Below are positions 1 to 5,613 of a stretch of DNA of 14,447 nt, one piece after another. A model generated the notes under the pieces. That model saw nothing but the letters and a program-made list of their open reading frames with translations. It ran no database searches and was not told the origin of the DNA. A program made the position numbers and the translations under genes. This DNA is from Candidatus Thorarchaeota archaeon. Lineage in GTDB: Archaea > Asgardarchaeota > Thorarchaeia > Thorarchaeales > Thorarchaeaceae. The stretch spans positions 1-14,447 of the forward strand of contig JAEOUN010000091.1 in NCBI GenBank assembly GCA_016839245.1, given 5' to 3'. Numbering within the stretch: the first letter of the stretch is position 1; every line of letters starts with the position of its first letter.

Positions 1-353
1 TATATGTCACTGAATCTTCTCTGGATACGCGACTAGCACAAGTTGAAGCTCAGGATTTTGGACTTGCTCTTCCTGTACCAGGCTATGCAACTCGTATACC
101 TCCTTCAAAACAATCCGATATGTTGAAAGCTATTCTCACCAAAGAAGGAATTTCACTTCGTGAATTTCGGAATTCCAAAGTAAAGGCACTGGATTCGCCA
201 GGGGGTCTTCATCTGACAGCAATCCAAGTCCCAGATTTAACAGCCTCAATCGATCCAGATGGTCTAATGTTGCGATTCAAATTACGGAAGGGTTCCTACG
301 CTACAGTAGTGATGCGTGAATTTATGAAAAACCACCCACTACAGAGAATCTAG
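1..353 (+). CDS. truD: tRNA pseudouridine(13) synthase TruD, C-terminal part (5' truncated)
   Basis: Only the last 116 residues are present. The frame is open from position 3 and the start lies before the window. TruD isomerises uridine 13 of tRNA to pseudouridine. The match is to the C-terminal part of the family: an LPVPGY motif, then an EGISLREF segment, and near the end the typical KGSYATVVMREFMK block that closes TruD catalytic domains. The catalytic aspartate and the TRUD insertion domain would lie upstream and cannot be checked. The gene converges on the KH-like gene, with 7 bp between the stop codons. There is no frameshift or premature stop in the visible part. Confidence 0.88.
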   Translation, partial: YVTESSLDTRLAQVEAQDFGLALPVPGYATRIPPSKQSDMLKAILTKEGISLREFRNSKVKALDSPGGLHLTAIQVPDLTASIDPDGLMLRFKLRKGSYATVVMREFMKNHPLQRI

Positions 354-360
354 TGTTATT

Positions 361-948
361 TCATCCTCGAGATGGTCCTTTACCAAGGTTCCTCATTCGT
401 AAATCAAATTCGTCCAACTCTTTATCTTGACCATGTTTCTTTCTCTCATCTTGATATTCGAATAAGACTGATTCTCCCATTACAGCTGATACAATAGCTC
501 TAAGTTCATCTGTAGTGAATTTGATACGTTCTCTATCTTCCTCGCGAAGCATGATTATGCTTTCTTTTGTACCGTCTGCTGAATACAAGTTGTTTACTCC
601 AACCTCGATGGCAGGTTGGATAAATTCTCGAACAATTTTTCGTAACTTGGCTGGTCCTTCAATGATAGTTAACTCACCAAATTGCTCCTCAATCTCTTGT
701 ACAAGCAATTCATCTACCAATAGCAAGTTTCCAGTATTTCTTTTTACAACCAGAATAAGACGATTAGCTACTTTTGACGCTCTTAAAAGATGAAAATCCT
801 CCAAGTTTGGATGCTGTTTTTCTTTTCCTAGTAACCACTTGCTAAATTCAATGTCAAAAGGAGTAATCTCTCCTCTATCAAGTCTTGCTTGGCAATTAGT
901 GCATAACATATCAGACTCTATATCGAAATTACAGACAGGTAAACGCAT
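361..948 (-). CDS. Archaeal zinc-finger/KH-like RNA-binding protein (NusA-like family), GxxG loop lost
   Basis: This 195-residue protein has an N-terminal cysteine cluster (C6, C16, C19). It is followed by a helical linker and a segment at about 60-115 that aligns by pattern with the KH domain of archaeal NusA-like Zn/KH proteins (recalled family: cysteine cluster, then KH, then a beta-rich tail). The usual GKGG loop between the KH helices is replaced by a run containing LLLVDELL at about 75-82, so RNA binding through the classic GxxG loop is doubtful. Residues 119-165 resemble the conserved C-terminal part of the family, and the last 30 residues are charged and probably disordered. The start is ATG with GAGG 8 nt upstream, and a TATA-like box lies at 1001-1008. 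The role is inferred to be transcription or ribosome-related. Family assignment is moderate and function is unknown. Confidence 0.55.
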   Translation of the reverse strand: MRLPVCNFDIESDMLCTNCQARLDRGEITPFDIEFSKWLLGKEKQHPNLEDFHLLRASKVANRLILVVKRNTGNLLLVDELLVQEIEEQFGELTIIEGPAKLRKIVREFIQPAIEVGVNNLYSADGTKESIIMLREEDRERIKFTTDELRAIVSAVMGESVLFEYQDERKKHGQDKELDEFDLRMRNLGKGPSRG

Positions 949-1000
949 TTGTAAATCCTCGCCATTATCGAAGGCTCAGTATGACTGGACTTCGGGCGAG

Positions 1001-1008
1001 TATATATC
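1001..1008 (-). promoter_or_regulatory. TATA-like box for the Zn/KH-like gene
   Basis: GATATATA on the minus strand, about 55 bp before the ATG at 948. Archaeal spacing would put the transcript start near 978, giving a leader of about 30 nt that contains the GAGG ribosome-binding site. The box lies just downstream of the alba stop codon, so this gene can be transcribed independently of alba. Confidence 0.45.
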
Positions 1009-1017
1009 AGTGTCTAT

Positions 1018-1356
1018 TCATTTAGCCAGAGTGATATCTATTGTTGACACATTGAGATCACTTCCCTTATCCGTCTGAACCGTTGTAGTTCCAATCTCAA
1101 TATGCTTAACAACAAGTTGGTCTAAGAACCGATGCCTCGTTATCTCAGCAACATCAACAGCCCGACTAATGAGCCGACCTCTTGCCTTAATGACGACTTC
1201 TTCTGCACCTTTATTGAACAAAGTTACACATGCGAGAACATAGGACATGACATTCTTATTACCAACTAAGATACAATCCAAGCCATCATCATCTTGCAGC
1301 CTCTTTCCCTCTGCGTCTTTACTGCTAGATTTTTTTCCAGTGTTATCCTCCGTCAC
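1018..1356 (-). CDS. alba: Alba-family DNA/RNA-binding chromatin protein
   Basis: 112 residues. Alba proteins are small dimeric chromatin and RNA-binding proteins of archaea. Residues 28-112 are a full Alba domain: [12 protein letters not shown] (the lysine K34 corresponds to the nucleic-acid-contacting lysine after the first strand), then [20 protein letters not shown] at 53-72, and the terminal strand [12 protein letters not shown]33 replaces the first lysine of the lysine pair found in Sso10b-type proteins. The first 27 residues are a charged, likely disordered extension, longer than in most Alba proteins. The start is GTG at 1356; no nearer in-frame ATG preserves the first strand. A strong TATA box at 1386-1393 predicts a very short leader. 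The gene diverges from the aCPSF2 gene. Confidence 0.93.
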   Translation of the reverse strand: MTEDNTGKKSSSKDAEGKRLQDDDGLDCILVGNKNVMSYVLACVTLFNKGAEEVVIKARGRLISRAVDVAEITRHRFLDQLVVKHIEIGTTTVQTDKGSDLNVSTIDITLAK

Positions 1357-1385
1357 CCAATGTCTCTCCGCCTACTGATGTAGCC

Positions 1386-1393
1386 TTTTATAT
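1386..1393 (-). promoter_or_regulatory. TATA box of alba
   Basis: ATATAAAA on the minus strand, the clearest TATA box in the window. Its centre is about 33 bp from the GTG start, so the transcript should begin some 5-9 nt before the start codon. The GGAG at 1366-1369 would then lie at or outside the mRNA 5' end, suggesting near-leaderless translation. Confidence 0.6.
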
Positions 1394-1506
1394 CACAATA
1401 ATGCACTTGGTTGATATAGATTTCGTTTTTACTTCCGATTCCATATCTGGACAAATTTGTGAAGTAAGATGCCTCATGTTAATACTGCTGTTAGGAAAAG
1501 CTTTTC

Positions 1507-1515
1507 TTATTAAAA
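1507..1515 (+). promoter_or_regulatory. TATA-like box of the aCPSF2 gene
   Basis: TTATTAAAA, centred about 34 bp before the ATG at 1545. This predicts a transcript start near 1537 and a leader below 10 nt. There is no strong Shine-Dalgarno sequence before this ATG, which fits short-leader translation. Confidence 0.4.
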
Positions 1516-1544
1516 CTGAGGCTAACAATTGGAAGTTGAGATTC

Positions 1545-2810
1545 ATGGCGCAACTTACTTTTCTCGGCTCTTGCAAAGAGGTTGGTAAATCAGGTTTTCT
1601 TCTAGAGGAACAAGAAGAAAGCGTTCTTGTTGATTACGGTGTAAAATTTACTGAACCTCCTATGTTTCCTAAAATGGTTTCCACAGATAATCTTCAGGGA
1701 ATCGCCATCACTCATGCTCACCTTGACCACTCTGGAGGTATCCCAGCAGTACTCAAGAATAGTGAAGCCTCATTATTTTGTACACCCGCAACACGAGATC
1801 TCAGCATTCTTCTTCTCAGAGACCTGTATAAGGTATCTCATGGGCGACTTCCTTATGATCTAAAAGATATTACGCTTGTAAGAAGACAGTGCCAAGCTAC
1901 AGCATATGAAGAAACGATTCCTCTTGGTCGGCCATTTGAAATGACTCTATTCAATGCTGGACATATTCCTGGTAGTGCTATGGTTTCAATACGTGTGAAT
2001 GGAAAGAGGATTCTTTTCACTGGTGATTTTAATGCCACAGAGTCTCACCTTAATCCCGGCGCAAGAAAGAATCTACCAAAACATGATGTTGTAATCACTG
2101 AGAGTACGTACGCACGGAGAATCAATCCTCCTCGAGATCGGACTGAGCAAGAACTTGTTGATACTGTTCTAGAAACAATGGAGCGGGGTGGAACTGTTTT
2201 GATTCCTGCATTTGCTGTTGGAAGAAGTCAAGAGATTATGTGCATTTTGGAGAAGAGTGACATTCCACGAAAATATCCAATCTATCTTGATGGTCTCGCT
2301 AGAAATGTCAATGACATCCTTGTGCGACATCCTGAATATTTGCAGAGTCCAAAAGCATTCCAACAAGCTGTAAGTCGAACTATCATTATTAACGACAACA
2401 GGGATAGAACCAATGCTGTCAAGAAAGGTGGAATAATAATCTCACCAGCTGGAATGCTCAAAGGTGGAGCATCTCACATGTATTTTAAAATGCTGCATGA
2501 TAATCCAAAGAACTCAATCGTCTTTGTAAGCTTTCAAATTCCTGGAACACCCGGTGCTGAATTACTTGCTACTGGAAAAGTAACTGTAGGCGGGAGAGAA
2601 TTCAAAGTGAAAGCTGATATTCGACAGCATCATCTATCCTCTCATTCAGACTCACGAGGTATGTTGGATATGCTACTAAAGATACCTGATGCACCAGAAT
2701 TCTACATGGTGCATGGTGAACCTGAGGCCTGTGAGGCTCTTGCTGAAAAACTTGAGAAGAAAGGGCGTAAAACTCATGTTGCTGAACTAGATGAAACTGT
2801 TGAAATTTAG
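1545..2810 (+). CDS. aCPSF2-type beta-CASP ribonuclease (archaeal CPSF73/RNase J-like)
   Basis: 421 residues. This is a metallo-beta-lactamase/beta-CASP nuclease of the archaeal CPSF family, involved in RNA 3'-end processing and decay. All zinc-site motifs are visible: HAHLDH at 57-62, H140 in AGHIPG, D161 in FTGDF, E186 in TEST (motif A), H367 in SSHSD (motif B) and H390 in VHGE (motif C). The beta-CASP insert, with the PAFAVGRSQE helix and the ISPAGMLKGG segment, spans about 185-360. The protein begins directly with the first strand and has no N-terminal KH domains, so it is the shorter aCPSF2 type rather than aCPSF1. I chose the ATG at 1545: the reading frame is open for 48 more codons upstream, but family proteins begin here and a TATA-like box sits inside the extension. 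The gene converges on eL38 with 2 bp between stops. Confidence 0.92.
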   Translation: MAQLTFLGSCKEVGKSGFLLEEQEESVLVDYGVKFTEPPMFPKMVSTDNLQGIAITHAHLDHSGGIPAVLKNSEASLFCTPATRDLSILLLRDLYKVSHGRLPYDLKDITLVRRQCQATAYEETIPLGRPFEMTLFNAGHIPGSAMVSIRVNGKRILFTGDFNATESHLNPGARKNLPKHDVVITESTYARRINPPRDRTEQELVDTVLETMERGGTVLIPAFAVGRSQEIMCILEKSDIPRKYPIYLDGLARNVNDILVRHPEYLQSPKAFQQAVSRTIIINDNRDRTNAVKKGGIIISPAGMLKGGASHMYFKMLHDNPKNSIVFVSFQIPGTPGAELLATGKVTVGGREFKVKADIRQHHLSSHSDSRGMLDMLLKIPDAPEFYMVHGEPEACEALAEKLEKKGRKTHVAELDETVEI

Positions 2811-2812
2811 AT

Positions 2813-3022
2813 CTACTCTTCTTTGGTTCTAGCTTCAACAATTTGACATTTTATTTGTTGTAAGACCTCTTCGGCTTTCTGGGGCTCAAGGATGATAGTA
2901 TATAGATAACTAGCTGTGCGGAGCTTGAGTTTGACATGGTCTGGTCCTCTTTTGACTCTGCACTCCTCTGCATCCTCAGACATCTCGAGGAATTTGTTTA
3001 CATCAGTGATTTGTTTTGGCAT
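2813..3022 (-). CDS. rpl38e: Large ribosomal subunit protein eL38
   Basis: 69 residues, the usual size of eL38. The pattern matches the eukaryotic protein throughout: an MPKQI start, an FLEMSEDA helix, RVKRGPDHVKLKLRT, the highly conserved YLYTIIL strand, then EPQKAEEVLQQI. eL38 is patchily distributed in archaea (from memory: crenarchaeal, korarchaeal and some Asgard lineages). The start is ATG with GGGG seven bases upstream. The gene begins 29 nt after the tRNA-Val gene, with no clear TATA box between them, so it probably shares a transcript with eL40 and the tRNA. Confidence 0.85.
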   Translation of the reverse strand: MPKQITDVNKFLEMSEDAEECRVKRGPDHVKLKLRTASYLYTIILEPQKAEEVLQQIKCQIVEARTKEE

Positions 3023-3071
3023 TGAAATACCCCATCATGCTGTTTTTGTGGTGGGCCGGGGGAGACTTGAA

Positions 3072-3100
3072 TTCGGGAGTCAAGACAGGTGTCATGACTT
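3072..3100 (-). other. tRNA-Val noncanonical intron in the T arm (position 53/54), 29 nt
   Basis: Without removal there is no standard T arm; with removal, GGGAG-TTCAAGT-CTCCC forms. A relaxed bulge-helix-bulge predicts exactly these ends: exon CGGG pairs with intron CCCG, the bulges are AG|A and AA|T, and the inner helix AGTC/GACT follows directly. The outer exon helix is weak, so this is the relaxed form typical of noncanonical archaeal tRNA introns. Confidence 0.82.
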
Positions 3101-3116
3101 CTCCCGACCTTCGCCG

Positions 3117-3148
3117 GTTTCAATAGAAACCAACAATTGGTATCTATA
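3117..3148 (-). other. tRNA-Val canonical intron (position 37/38), 32 nt
   Basis: It sits in the anticodon loop and forms a textbook bulge-helix-bulge. Exon TTCA pairs with intron TGAA (4 bp). The bulges are CA|T at the 5' site and AC|C at the 3' site. The outer helix is the anticodon stem TCGCC/GGCGA. The inner helix is ATAGA/TCTAT, extended after one T:T mismatch by ACCAA/TTGGT around a TTG loop. Confidence 0.9.
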
Positions 3149-3213
3149 TGTGAAGGCGACGTCATAGCCGACTAGACCACCGGCCCTTAGTGTCGGCCAT
3201 CATTATCAGAGGA

Positions 3214-3372
3214 CTACTTCTTTGAGCGCCTCTTTGGTCTGAGGTCTTTACCCTTGCATTTTCTGCACTTCTTTGCTTTAAGTGGATTGGTTGCTCCACA
3301 ATTACGGCATATTGATTTATACAGCATATAGTGCTGTGCAAGCCTTCGTTTCTCGATGTCAGCTACTGGCAT
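3214..3372 (-). CDS. rpl40e: Large ribosomal subunit protein eL40
   Basis: 52 residues, the normal size for archaeal L40e (in eukaryotes this is the C-terminal part of a ubiquitin fusion; no ubiquitin is fused here). The zinc-ribbon is complete: C22-x2-C25 and C36-x2-C39, in the order CRNCGATNPLKAKKCRKC, followed by a basic tail KDLRPKRRSKK. The start ATG at 3372 has GAGGTC about 6 nt upstream. A TATA-like box lies at 3449-3456. The gene is followed on the same strand by tRNA-Val and eL38. Confidence 0.95.
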   Translation of the reverse strand: MPVADIEKRRLAQHYMLYKSICRNCGATNPLKAKKCRKCKGKDLRPKRRSKK

Positions 3373-3400
3373 CCTTTTGACCTCTTCTTATTTATGGCGA

Positions 3401-3441
3401 CCAGTGCGTTCTCTGATACGCCCACTCGGGCTTTCCACTGG
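3401..3441 (-). other. Inverted repeat/possible structured leader upstream of eL40
   Basis: CCAGTG and CACTGG form the outer arms. Between them lie a GCCC-GAGT-GGGC hairpin and an overlapping hairpin with stem CGT/ACG (GCGT/ACGC) around ATCAGAGA; the two inner stems share bases and are alternatives. The element lies between the TATA-like box and the eL40 start. Depending on the real transcript start, it may be partly in the mRNA leader or only a DNA site. No known RNA family is recognised. Confidence 0.3.
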
Positions 3442-3448
3442 TATTCCG

Positions 3449-3456
3449 TTTTAAAA
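3449..3456 (-). promoter_or_regulatory. TATA-like box upstream of eL40
   Basis: TTTTAAAA (within GCTTTTAAAACGG on the minus strand). Usual spacing puts the transcript start near 3426 and gives a leader of about 55 nt before the eL40 ATG. It would drive an eL40 - tRNA-Val - eL38 transcript. Confidence 0.45.
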
Positions 3457-3483
3457 GCTTGCGCTCCAGCACCGATTTACAGG

Positions 3484-3511
3484 AAAAAGCAAAGTCTATG
3501 ATGTAAAGACT
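3484..3511 (-). terminator. Possible terminator after sucD
   Basis: About 13 nt after the sucD stop, a weak AGTCT/AGACT stem is followed by TTTGCTTTTT. Archaeal termination relies on T-rich tracts, so the T5 run is the main support. It separates sucCD from the eL40 promoter. Confidence 0.35.
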
Positions 3512-3524
3512 AGTTTCTCTGCTT

Positions 3525-4394
3525 CTACAGATGTTCCATCAAAAGTCTGGCCACATCACTAGGTTTCTCAGCGACAGCAATACCCGCCTTAGTCATTGCT
3601 TCGATCTTAGCTGCTGCAGTACCTGAGCTTCCACTGATGATAGCTCCTGCATGCCCCATCCTCTTTCCTGGAGGGGCAGTTCTTCCTGCAATGAATCCAA
3701 CAACGGGCAAATCGTAGTTTTCATTGATATACGCTGCAGCTCGTTCTTCTGCATCACCACCGATCTCACCTACCAATACAAGCGCCTTAGTATCTCTGTC
3801 TTGTTGAAATAGCTTCACCGCCTCAATTGTTGTCAGTCCTACACAAGGATCCCCACCAAGACCAATGGCTGTAGAGATACCAATCCCTGCATTTGTCATC
3901 CCTGCTGCAATTTCATAAGTAAGTGTACCACTTCGTGACATGAGTCCTACTTTTCCATCTGCAAAGACATGTCCTGGCATGATTCCAACTTTCTGCCTTG
4001 CACCTGGTGTGATGATTCCAGGAGTGTTTGGTCCTATGACAGTAATCTCTTTTCTTTTAGCTTCATGAATGAAACGCATCTCATCTTTCACTGGTACGTG
4101 TTCTGTAATTACCACAACTGGATTGAGATTGGCTGCTATTGCTTCAAGAGCGGCATCACCTGCGAATGGAGCTGGTATGAAGATGATAGACGCTGTTGCA
4201 TCTTGTTCTTCTACGGCTTCTCTCAGACTATCATAGACAGGAACTCCATTTACCTCCTGTCCTCCTTTTCCCGGTGAAGTTCCAGCAACAATCTTTGTTC
4301 CATATGCAAGCATTGCACCAGTGTGGAATGTACCTTGTCCACCTGTAATACCCTGTACTACTACTCTCGTGTCCTTATCAACAAGTACTGCCAT
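3525..4394 (-). CDS. sucD: Succinyl-CoA ligase (ADP/GDP-forming), alpha subunit
   Basis: 289 residues, the normal family length. With SucC it interconverts succinyl-CoA and succinate with nucleotide and phosphate, and it carries the CoA-binding domain and the phosphorylated histidine. Visible motifs are the N-terminal CoA-binding Rossmann fold with QGITGGQGTFHT at about 14-25, PNTPGII at about 122-128, the SRSGTLTYE segment, and the active-site GHAGAII with H248. The ATG starts immediately after the sucC stop codon and has a perfect AAGGAGGT ribosome-binding site within the end of sucC, so translation is coupled. Nucleotide specificity cannot be told from the sequence. Confidence 0.96.
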   Translation of the reverse strand: MAVLVDKDTRVVVQGITGGQGTFHTGAMLAYGTKIVAGTSPGKGGQEVNGVPVYDSLREAVEEQDATASIIFIPAPFAGDAALEAIAANLNPVVVITEHVPVKDEMRFIHEAKRKEITVIGPNTPGIITPGARQKVGIMPGHVFADGKVGLMSRSGTLTYEIAAGMTNAGIGISTAIGLGGDPCVGLTTIEAVKLFQQDRDTKALVLVGEIGGDAEERAAAYINENYDLPVVGFIAGRTAPPGKRMGHAGAIISGSSGTAAAKIEAMTKAGIAVAEKPSDVARLLMEHL

Positions 4395-5540
4395 CTATGA
4401 TACCTCCTTCACCAATTCAACTACTTTTGAGGCTGCATCTTCCATGGTTTTAAGAAATGGAATACCTGCGCTGTTCAGTAATTTCTGACCCTCTTCCTCA
4501 TTCGTTCCAACCATGCGAATAACAAGTGGCACAGTAATATCACCATCTTCACGTGCAGATAGGATTCCCTTTGCAACTTCATCGCATCTTGTGATTCCGC
4601 CCATTATGTTCACAAGAATTGCTTTGACATTTGGATACATCAGTGCAATCTCGATTCCTTTCTCTACTCTTTCAGCATCCGCTCCACCGCCAAGATCAAG
4701 AAAGGTGCTTGCTTTTCCTCCATGGAGTGATACCGCATCCAATGTTGCCATGGTCAGACCCGCGCCATTACAAATGCACGCAATATTACCATCTAATTCT
4801 ACATATGCCATATCATGTTCCGTTGCGAGTCTCTCTCTCTCATTCTGCTCAACAGGTTCTCTTTTTAATTTCTGAATGAACTCCATGTGTCTATAGAGGG
4901 AGTTATCGTCAATATTCAAGCGTGCATCCGCAGCTAGAAATCTCCCATCTTTTGTCAAGATTAGTGGATTAATTTCAGTAAGTTCAACATCAAAGGCATC
5001 GACAATTTTCCAAAGAATTAGGAAGAAATTGGCTAGTTGATTGATTTGCTTTCCTTTGAATCCCATCGAAATTGCCATGTTTCGTGCTTCATATGGCTGG
5101 AATCCAAGATACGGATCCACGTACATTTTGATGATCTTTTCTGGGCTCTCTATTGCCAATTCTTCTATTGACATTCCTCCTGACGCGCTTCCAATTATGA
5201 CATACTTACGCTCATTACGATCAACTGTGATACCTGCATAGATTTCCTGTTCGATGTCGAGTTTTTCTTCAACAAGGACCGCCTTCACCGGCAAGTCATT
5301 GATTCTCATCGACAGTATCTCTTTAGCTATTTTCTCTGCTTCATCTGGAGTATCTGCGAATTTTACTCCTCCTGCTTTTCCTCGCTTTCCTGCAAGTACC
5401 TGTGCTTTTACAACTACAGGTTTACCAACTTCTGCTGCTCTCATTTTGGCTTCTGCAGGAGTCATTGCAACACCCCCTGAAGGTGTTGACATCTTAAACG
5501 ATCGGAAAATTTCTTTTGCTTCATGTTCAAATAATTTCAT
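4395..5540 (-). CDS. sucC: Succinyl-CoA ligase (ADP/GDP-forming), beta subunit
   Basis: 381 residues, close to the usual length of about 385-390. It is the ATP-grasp subunit of succinyl-CoA ligase. An N-terminal ATP-grasp domain has VVVKAQVLAGKRGKAGGVK at about 42-60, VEEKLDIEQEIY and TEINPLI (metal-binding E and N). A C-terminal CoA-ligase domain has ICNGAGLTMATLD and FLDLGGGAD, then a NIMGGITRCDEVAKGI helix. The start is ATG with GGTG about 8 nt upstream. A gap of 73 bp separates it from the preceding SWIM/helicase-like gene on the same strand, with no obvious TATA box in it, so read-through from that gene is possible. Confidence 0.96.
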   Translation of the reverse strand: MKLFEHEAKEIFRSFKMSTPSGGVAMTPAEAKMRAAEVGKPVVVKAQVLAGKRGKAGGVKFADTPDEAEKIAKEILSMRINDLPVKAVLVEEKLDIEQEIYAGITVDRNERKYVIIGSASGGMSIEELAIESPEKIIKMYVDPYLGFQPYEARNMAISMGFKGKQINQLANFFLILWKIVDAFDVELTEINPLILTKDGRFLAADARLNIDDNSLYRHMEFIQKLKREPVEQNERERLATEHDMAYVELDGNIACICNGAGLTMATLDAVSLHGGKASTFLDLGGGADAERVEKGIEIALMYPNVKAILVNIMGGITRCDEVAKGILSAREDGDITVPLVIRMVGTNEEEGQKLLNSAGIPFLKTMEDAASKVVELVKEVS

Positions 5541-5613
5541 TAATAGTCACCATTTTCCGGTTTTGAAATCAATCCATAATCTGAACCGCAACAAAGATGC
5601 TACCGTAAAAATG

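Larger units (their letters stand above)
3052..3186 (-). tRNA. tRNA-Val (CAC) with two introns
   Basis: 135-nt gene. The acceptor stem GGGCCGG/CCGGCCC pairs perfectly and is followed by discriminator A; CCA is not encoded. The D arm reads GTC...GAC. The anticodon stem TCGCC/GGCGA encloses loop TTCACA-C after removal of a 32-nt intron, so the anticodon is CAC. The variable loop is AGGTC. The T stem GGGAG/CTCCC with loop TTCAAGT appears only if a second, 29-nt insertion between positions 53 and 54 is removed. Both insertions fit archaeal splicing-endonuclease geometry (see the intron entries). The mature tRNA would be about 74 nt before CCA addition. It lies 27 nt after eL40 and 29 nt before eL38, on the same strand. 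Confidence 0.92.

Noticed and set aside
1401..1544. 48-codon N-terminal extension of the aCPSF2 reading frame
   Set aside because: aCPSF2 proteins begin at the MAQLTFLG strand; the extension is hydrophobic and unlike the family, and contains a TATA-like box.
3072..3100. T-arm insertion as evidence of a tRNA pseudogene
   Set aside because: The insertion has splice-site geometry that restores a perfect T arm and all other stems pair, so an intron explains it better; expression remains untested.
2916..3167. Plus-strand ORF of 83 codons across eL38 and the tRNA
   Set aside because: Runs antisense through a recognised ribosomal-protein gene and the tRNA gene; not coding.
3494..3511. Possible box C/D small RNA (an ATGATGT resembling box C on the plus strand)
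   Set aside because: No D box (CTGA) or terminal stem at suitable spacing.
3969..4277. Plus-strand ORF of 102 codons antisense to sucD
   Set aside because: Cysteine/tryptophan-rich shadow of a well-conserved gene; no family resemblance. The same applies to other ORFs antisense to sucC, the helicase-like gene and the threonine synthase-like gene.
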